This document shows positions 58,490 through 64,000 of a DNA stretch of 64,000 nucleotides, piece after piece. The notes beneath the pieces are model-generated. The model was not told where the DNA came from, did no database searches, and saw only the letters and a list, made by a program, of their open reading frames with translations. Each line of letters starts with the position of its first letter. Positions within the stretch are counted from its first letter, which is position 1. Source of the DNA: Kibdelosporangium sp040675465. Lineage in GTDB: Bacteria > Actinomycetota > Actinomycetes > Mycobacteriales > Pseudonocardiaceae. Position numbers and translations under genes: made by a program. Location of the stretch: NCBI RefSeq assembly GCF_040675465.1, contig NZ_JBFAPA010000005.1:1-64000 (forward strand). The letters are read 5' to 3'.

Positions 58490-58531
58490 AACCCGTCCGC
58501 GGACGGGTTCGGCCCGGCGGTTGCCGGGTAC
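58490..58531 (+). promoter_or_regulatory. 20-bp perfect palindrome and possible stress promoter
   Basis: AACCCGTCCGCGGACGGGTT (58490-58509) is perfectly symmetric. It overlaps GTTC (58507-58510), followed after 15 bp by GGGTAC (58526-58531), an imperfect SigB-type promoter 10 bp before the GTG of the small membrane gene. If real, a palindrome-binding regulator would cover the -35 and the transcript would be nearly leaderless. Confidence 0.45.
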
Positions 58532-58541
58532 ATGTAGGACC

Positions 58542-58763
58542 GTGTGGATCGCGCTGCTCACCCCGCCGCTGATCATCATCTTCGCGCTGGCGATGGAACG
58601 CCTCGAAGCCACCGCCACGCGCCCGGAACCGCGCACCGCCGGACCGTCACCGGCCGCGCGCCGGCTTCGCATCCGTGCGCCACGCTGGGTGCTGCGCCTG
58701 CGGATCAAACGCCCGGCACCCGCCCCCGCCGCCGCCCAGGTACTCCGGGTGCCTGCCGCGTAG
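58542..58763 (+). CDS. Small single-TM protein with basic tail
   Basis: 73 residues from a GTG at 58542: a hydrophobic N-terminus (VWIALLTPPLIIIFALAMER) followed by an Ala/Pro/Arg-rich tail (RRLRIRAPRWVLRLRIKRPA). Small proteins of this shape are common and unnamed in actinobacteria. Codon usage in the first half is normal. It is preceded by a candidate stress promoter. Could be an open frame by chance, but the clear helix favours a gene. Confidence 0.55.
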   Translation: MWIALLTPPLIIIFALAMERLEATATRPEPRTAGPSPAARRLRIRAPRWVLRLRIKRPAPAPAAAQVLRVPAA

Positions 58764-58834
58764 CTGCGTTCTGCACGCTCCGCCCCGGGCTTTCGGCACT
58801 GGTCCGCGGCCGGACGATCTGGTTGCGTTGGCGG

Positions 58835-59551
58835 ATGGCCGAGGGTGGGATCGGCGCGACGATACCGGCGCCGGAGTCGTGGATGGTCGTGACGAGCGGC
58901 GTGTTCGCCGTGCTGGTCACGGCGTCGTCGGTCGTTGTGCTGTCCGACCGGTCCAGACCCGCGCTGTTGTGGGGGTTCACCGCCCTCAGCACGATCGTCC
59001 ACGAGGCCGGCCACGCGTTGACGGCCATCGCGACCGGCGCGGGCGTCAAACGGTTCAAGATCACCGGTCCCGGTGAGGGCGCCGTGCTCCCGGGCACGTT
59101 CTGGCCCTCCAACGTGCTCGCCGCGGCCGCCGGGTACGCGATGCCGCCGCTCGCCGGAGTCGGCGCGGCCTGGCTGGTCAACCGGGGGCACGCACCCGCG
59201 GTCCTGGCCATCACCACCGGCCTGATGGTGGTCCTCCTGCTGCTCGGCAGCGACATCGCCACCACGTTGTTCGTGCTGACGGTCGGCCTGCTTCCGTTCG
59301 TGGCGCTGGTCTGGGGCTCGCCGGCGATGCAGAACTACATCGCCTGCACCGAAACCTGGCTGCTGCTGACCAACGAGGCCGGCGGCCTGCTGCACCTGAT
59401 CGCCATCCGCAAGGACAAGCCCGAGCACAACGACGCCGACCTGTTGGCGCGCAAGACCTTGGTCCCTGGTTCGGTGTGGATCCTCGGCTGGTCGGTCGTG
59501 ATCATCTGGGCCCTGCTGACCGGCGTCCCGTTGCTGTTCAACGCGCGGTGA
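58835..59551 (+). CDS. M50-type integral membrane metallopeptidase-like protein
   Basis: 238 residues with about five membrane helices. ALSTIVHEAGHALTAIATGA carries the HEAGH zinc motif near residue 56. PSNVLAAAAGYAMPPLAGVG follows. This is the short M50B-like type widespread in actinobacteria. The second metal-ligand motif (DG near the C-terminus) is not obvious. It would cleave or act inside the membrane, possibly on regulatory proteins. The start at 58835 lacks a strong ribosome site. Confidence 0.83.
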   Translation: MAEGGIGATIPAPESWMVVTSGVFAVLVTASSVVVLSDRSRPALLWGFTALSTIVHEAGHALTAIATGAGVKRFKITGPGEGAVLPGTFWPSNVLAAAAGYAMPPLAGVGAAWLVNRGHAPAVLAITTGLMVVLLLLGSDIATTLFVLTVGLLPFVALVWGSPAMQNYIACTETWLLLTNEAGGLLHLIAIRKDKPEHNDADLLARKTLVPGSVWILGWSVVIIWALLTGVPLLFNAR

Positions 59552-59643
59552 AAACCTGCCCTCTGCAATAGTCCACTGTGGATGGTGTTGTCCTTGAACC
59601 CGGCTCGGGAATACCTGCCGCGCTGAATGTGTTCAGGGTGGAC

Positions 59644-60075
59644 ATGTCTGATGAGACCATTGAGCTCAGCCCGACCGACTGGGTGCAGAACCAGACCAAG
59701 AAGATCTTGGAAACTGGGACCACCGAGGGGATCCTGGTTCTCGGCAAGCCGATCGTGCTGCTCACCCTGCGTGGCGCGAAGTCCGGCAAGCTGCGCTACA
59801 TCCCGGTCATGCGGGTGGAGCACGAGGGCAGGTACGCGATCGTCGCGTCCAAGGGTGGCGCCCCCGAGCACCCGACCTGGTATCACAACATCAAGGCACA
59901 CCCCGAGTTCCCGTTGCAGGACGGGACCGTGACCAAGCAGTACGTCGCGCGGGAGGCCGAGGGCGCCGAGCGCGCCGAGTGGTGGGAGCGCGCGGTGGCG
60001 GCCTACCCGGCCTACGCCGAGTACCAGACCAAGACCGACCGGCAGATCCCGGTGTTCGTGCTCGAGCCCAAGTAA
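59644..60075 (+). CDS. Deazaflavin (F420)-dependent nitroreductase, Ddn-like
   Basis: 143 residues: SDETIELSPTDWVQNQTKKI, then VLLTLRGAKSGKLRYIPVMR, VASKGGAPEHPTWYHNIKAH and EWWERAVAAYPAYAEYQTKT. This is the split-barrel Ddn/FDOR family, which uses coenzyme F420 to reduce quinones or nitro compounds. The ATG at 59644 was chosen over an in-frame ATG-proximal extension of 22 codons because MSDETIELSP is the common family start. A strong hairpin follows. Confidence 0.92.
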   Translation: MSDETIELSPTDWVQNQTKKILETGTTEGILVLGKPIVLLTLRGAKSGKLRYIPVMRVEHEGRYAIVASKGGAPEHPTWYHNIKAHPEFPLQDGTVTKQYVAREAEGAERAEWWERAVAAYPAYAEYQTKTDRQIPVFVLEPK

Positions 60076-60086
60076 CCGCAGCTCAG

Positions 60087-60124
60087 CCTCGTGGGTGGTG
60101 GTGCGGGCACGGCCACCCACGAGG
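60087..60124 (+). terminator. 12-bp hairpin after the Ddn-like gene
   Basis: CCTCGTGGGTGG and CCACCCACGAGG pair perfectly around a 14-nt loop, starting 11 bp after the stop codon. Good transcription terminator candidate. Confidence 0.85.
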
Positions 60125-60218
60125 GTCCGAACAGGACGGGCGCCCCTCGGTTGCCCTGGACCGTGACGCGTCATAGAGTCGCTGTTCTGGCTGAACGGGC
60201 AGCGAAGGGAACGGGCGC

Positions 60219-61745
<1,527 letters not shown>

Positions 61746-61748
61746 ATG

Positions 61749-62420
61749 TCACTGGGTCCGTTCTGTGGCGATTGCGGCCGAACCCCGCAGCAGGTCGGCC
61801 AGGTCGTGGGGTCGCGCACGCTCGGTGGTGGGCGCCGCCGCGGTGATCCGGTCCAGCCGGAAGCCGCGACCGGCCTGCCGGGTGCGGCACCAGGCGATGA
61901 GGTACCACCGGCCCTCGGCGGTGAGCAGCCCGGCCGGCTCGACCACCCGGTCGCTTTCCCGCCCAGATGCGTCCACATAGGACAGTCGCAGCACCAGGTT
62001 GCCGGTAAGGGCCCGTTCCACCGCTGCCCGGACAGCCGCGTCGGTCCGCGACGGGAGCGCGACGATCCGCCCGACGAGTTGCGGCCCGGTCATCGAGGCG
62101 GCGATCTTCAGGGAGGCGGTGCGGACCGCACTGGCGTACGGGCCGGAAGCTTCAGCCGCCGCCAGCGCAGCCGACAACGCCTCGGCTTCCTCGGCGGTGA
62201 ACCGGATCGGCGGCAGGGTCATCGCCGGGTCGATCGACCAGCCACCGCCGCGACCCGCGGTGGAGCGGACCGGGGAACCGGCCGCCATCAACGCCTGCAG
62301 GTCGCGCTGCACGGTGCGCTCGCTGACTTCGAACCGCGCCGCGAGCGCCGAGACCGTTCGCGGCCGCGGCGCCGCACGCAACTCCTCCACCAACGCGTAC
62401 AGCCGGGCGGTGCGGTTCAT
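61749..62420 (-). CDS. WYL-domain transcriptional regulator
   Basis: 223 residues. N-terminal HTH (LVEELRAAPRPRTVSALAAR, then FEVSERTVQRDLQALMAAG) and a wing GGGWSIDPAMTLPPIRFTAE. WYL domain with RWYLIAWCRTRQAGRGFRLD near residues 175-195. The ligand is unknown; WYL domains often sense oligonucleotides or metabolites. Its start overlaps the stop of the hydrolase gene by 1 bp (TGATG), so both are expressed together. Confidence 0.93.
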   Translation of the reverse strand: MNRTARLYALVEELRAAPRPRTVSALAARFEVSERTVQRDLQALMAAGSPVRSTAGRGGGWSIDPAMTLPPIRFTAEEAEALSAALAAAEASGPYASAVRTASLKIAASMTGPQLVGRIVALPSRTDAAVRAAVERALTGNLVLRLSYVDASGRESDRVVEPAGLLTAEGRWYLIAWCRTRQAGRGFRLDRITAAAPTTERARPHDLADLLRGSAAIATERTQ

Positions 62421-63334
62421 CAGGCCGACGCCAGGAAGTCCTGTTGCCGCTGTAACTCCCGTTCGGTGATGGTCAGCGGGAACAAGGTGAAGCCATGCAT
62501 CGCACCGGCGACGATGCCGAACCGGACCGGTGCCGGCCACCGTTGGGCCAGGAACCGGGAGTCGTCCAGCAGCGGATCCTCGGTCCCGACCACCATCCGA
62601 GCAGGCGGTAACCCGGAAAGGTCGGCGAACAGCGGCGAGACCTCCGAGTCGCGGCGCTGCTCAGCGGTCATCCCGGGGGTGAACATCTCGTAGCTGCCGC
62701 GCAGCGAGTCGGTGTTGCTCAGCAACGGCCGCGAGCCGAACAACCGCTGGCTGGGCGTCATCGACAGGTCGTACGCGCCGAACAGCAGGTGAGCCGCCCG
62801 GAACGCGCCCGCGATACCGTGCCGGTCGCGCAGCCGCAGCAACGTCACGACGCACAGGTGCGCGCCCGCCGATTCGCCGCCGATCAGCAGCCGGTCGGTG
62901 CCGAACTCCGCCGCCGCGTGGTCCACCAGCCACCGTGCGGCCACTTCGCAGTCGTCCGGCCCGGCTGGGAACGGGTGCTCCGGCGCCAGCCGGTACTCGA
63001 CGCTCACCACAGCCAGCCGCGCCGCCACGGCGAGCCGCCACAACCGTTCGTCCTGCCCGTCCGCCGAGCCGAATGCCCAACCACCGCCGTGGATGTGCAG
63101 GTACACACCCTCGACGTGCTCCGGCACGAACACCCTGACCCGCACCCCATGGCCGACCGCGCGATCCTGTCCCTGCGGCAGCATCACCGGTGGTGAGTCG
63201 CCGCCGAGCCGGTTCCGCCGCAGAAACGCCAGCAGGCTCGCGTCCGGCTTCTCCGGACGTTTCGCGGCAGTGGCCATGAACTGGTCGTTGAACGCCAGGG
63301 TCTCGTCGAGGCAGTCCTCGTCGGTGATCGTCAT
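62420..63334 (-). CDS. Alpha/beta hydrolase of the HSL (hormone-sensitive-lipase) family
   Basis: 304 residues. The HGG oxyanion motif YLHIHGGGWAFGS is at about residues 77-89. The nucleophile elbow GGESAGAHL (Ser near 152), the acid in GTEDPLLDD and the His in GAMHGFTLF complete the triad. Such enzymes hydrolyse short acyl esters, and plant- or steroid-ester substrates are possible. The ATG at 63334 was chosen over one 11 codons upstream. It is the first gene of a two-gene operon with the WYL regulator. Confidence 0.94.
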   Translation of the reverse strand: MTITDEDCLDETLAFNDQFMATAAKRPEKPDASLLAFLRRNRLGGDSPPVMLPQGQDRAVGHGVRVRVFVPEHVEGVYLHIHGGGWAFGSADGQDERLWRLAVAARLAVVSVEYRLAPEHPFPAGPDDCEVAARWLVDHAAAEFGTDRLLIGGESAGAHLCVVTLLRLRDRHGIAGAFRAAHLLFGAYDLSMTPSQRLFGSRPLLSNTDSLRGSYEMFTPGMTAEQRRDSEVSPLFADLSGLPPARMVVGTEDPLLDDSRFLAQRWPAPVRFGIVAGAMHGFTLFPLTITERELQRQQDFLASA

Positions 63335-63396
63335 GCCGTTAAGGTTCCCCGCCGCACGCGACAACACCCTGTCACCGTTTGCCAGTGACCTGCGTC

Positions 63397-63415
63397 ATAG
63401 CGAGACGACCGCTAT
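63397..63415. promoter_or_regulatory. Small dyad upstream of the hydrolase-WYL operon
   Basis: ATAGCG and CGCTAT arms are 7 bp apart, 63 bp upstream of the hydrolase start. A possible operator for the WYL regulator or part of the promoter. Evidence is limited to symmetry and position. Confidence 0.4.
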
Positions 63416-63472
63416 ACGATCAGCTCTCATCCGGACACCATCCTGCTCGGCCCCCACTCACCCCGCTGTCCG

Positions 63473-63613
63473 GGGACTTCAGCGGTTTCGGTGACGCCAC
63501 AGACGTGGGGACTGCACGAGGCGGGGATGACCTGGTGGATGGAGTCGCTGATCCACTTCGATCCGCTCGAGCTGTCCATGCACGTGGTCGACGCGGGCCC
63601 GCCGCGGATCTGA
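63473..63613 (+). pseudogene. C-terminal fragment of an LLM-class flavin oxidoreductase
   Basis: The frame ending at 63611-63613 reads TWGLHEAGMTWWMESLIHFD, then a final GPPRI and stop. EAGxTWWxESL and the closing GPPR are the C-terminal hallmark of LLM (luciferase-like, often F420-dependent) oxidoreductases. No other part of such a gene is found upstream, where the hydrolase promoter region begins, so only about 45 of some 300 residues survive. Confidence 0.7.
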
Positions 63614-63659
63614 CCGTTCCGTCCGGCGGTGACGCGCGTTCGCCGGTAGTGTCCGGTTC

Positions 63660-64000
63660 GTGGCAGGAAAACCGGGACAGCGTCCGAAGTGGTTGCCTGG
63701 CCTGGTCTGGCTGCTCGTCCTCGCCGTACCGGTGGCGACGTGGGGCCTGCTGCCCGCCGACGGTTCACTGCCGAGGATCCTGCTGGGAATCGCGTGTGCG
63801 GCGGTGGCCCTCGCGGTGCTGGTGGCCACGATCTCGGCGATCAGCAAGGACCGAGCCGACCGACGGTGGGGCTGGGGTGTGGCCCTGCCGCTGGTGATCG
63901 CGGGAGTCCTGGCCGCCGTGACCTACTGGATCTTCACCGCCCCGGCCATCGGCGCGAACATCGGCGCCGGGCTGGCGATGTTCTTCCTACTCCCGCCCGC
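63660..64000 (+). CDS. Membrane protein, truncated by the window end
   Basis: From a GTG at 63660 the frame runs off the window: AGKPGQRPKWLPGLVWLLVL starts it, followed by three hydrophobic segments in 113 residues with a cytoplasmic loop ISKDRADRRWGWGVA. I do not recognise the family from this part. No strong ribosome site is visible, so the start is provisional. Confidence 0.65.
   Translation, partial: MAGKPGQRPKWLPGLVWLLVLAVPVATWGLLPADGSLPRILLGIACAAVALAVLVATISAISKDRADRRWGWGVALPLVIAGVLAAVTYWIFTAPAIGANIGAGLAMFFLLPP

Noticed and set aside
58490..58509. 20-bp palindrome as an attachment or resolution site
   Set aside because: No recombinase gene or second copy is present. A regulatory role or hairpin is simpler.

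Overview
The window is high-GC actinobacterial DNA. The gene families point to the Pseudonocardiales (Amycolatopsis/Kibdelosporangium/Lentzea-like): a conservon-type sensor kinase with a roadblock partner, GerW and Rv1733c-like proteins, an ECF42 sigma factor with its DGPF protein, DUF574/SAM_6, DUF5313, DUF3140, and a Ddn-like deazaflavin enzyme. This placement is inference from gene content. I saw no tRNA, rRNA, CRISPR array, intact insertion sequence, phage module or large biosynthetic cluster. It reads as a chromosomal accessory region made of many small regulator-target units.

Layout. 0.1-11.7 kb: three TetR/GntR regulators with targets and visible operators, a TOPRIM protein, two tandem secreted peptidoglycan hydrolases sharing a duplicated FG-GAP domain, a GlxA-type AraC regulator broken by one in-frame stop, an HD-domain protein and two oxidoreductases. 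11.7-24.5 kb: a GT-C membrane glycosyltransferase, a cyclase-fold protein, two NarL-type two-component pairs, an animal-type haem peroxidase, GerW with an Rv1733c-like partner, and a CoA-transferase. 24.6-30.4 kb: a reduced conservon (kinase, roadblock, MHYT membrane protein), a decayed universal stress protein, and CBS-BON, PLDc_N-like and DUF4142 proteins. 30.6-33.0 kb: two malic-enzyme-derived proteins that have lost the metal and base residues, flanking an ArsR regulator and a 77-residue protein. 33-42 kb: a lipoprotein, a MarR-controlled quinone reductase, a methyltransferase, the ECF42-DGPF pair, a SLATT-like membrane protein and the LysG-LysE exporter pair. 42.2-46.8 kb: a three-gene sensory operon (kinase, degenerate kinase, response regulator) divergent from a secreted SH3/cysteine hydrolase, followed by a class III-type nucleotide cyclase. 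47-54 kb: GNAT and methyltransferase genes, an XRE-cupin regulator with an MFS pump, DUF4331, LysR and kynureninase. 54.8-60 kb: a stress-flavoured set (RsbW-like ATPase, DUF3140 behind a SigB-type promoter, DUF5313, GH13, a wrecked trehalose-synthase-like gene, M50 protease, Ddn-like reductase). 60.2-64 kb: an acyl-CoA ligase, a WYL regulator overlapping an HSL-type hydrolase, an LLM remnant and a truncated membrane gene.

Three themes stand out. First, many regulators sit beside their targets with good palindromic operators between them. Second, gene decay is frequent: at least six recognisable pseudogenes. Third, two compact modules look poorly described: the paired malic-enzyme pseudoenzymes with ArsR, and the kinase/pseudokinase/regulator operon next to a wall hydrolase and a nucleotide cyclase. 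Functions are assigned from motifs read by eye; no database search was possible.
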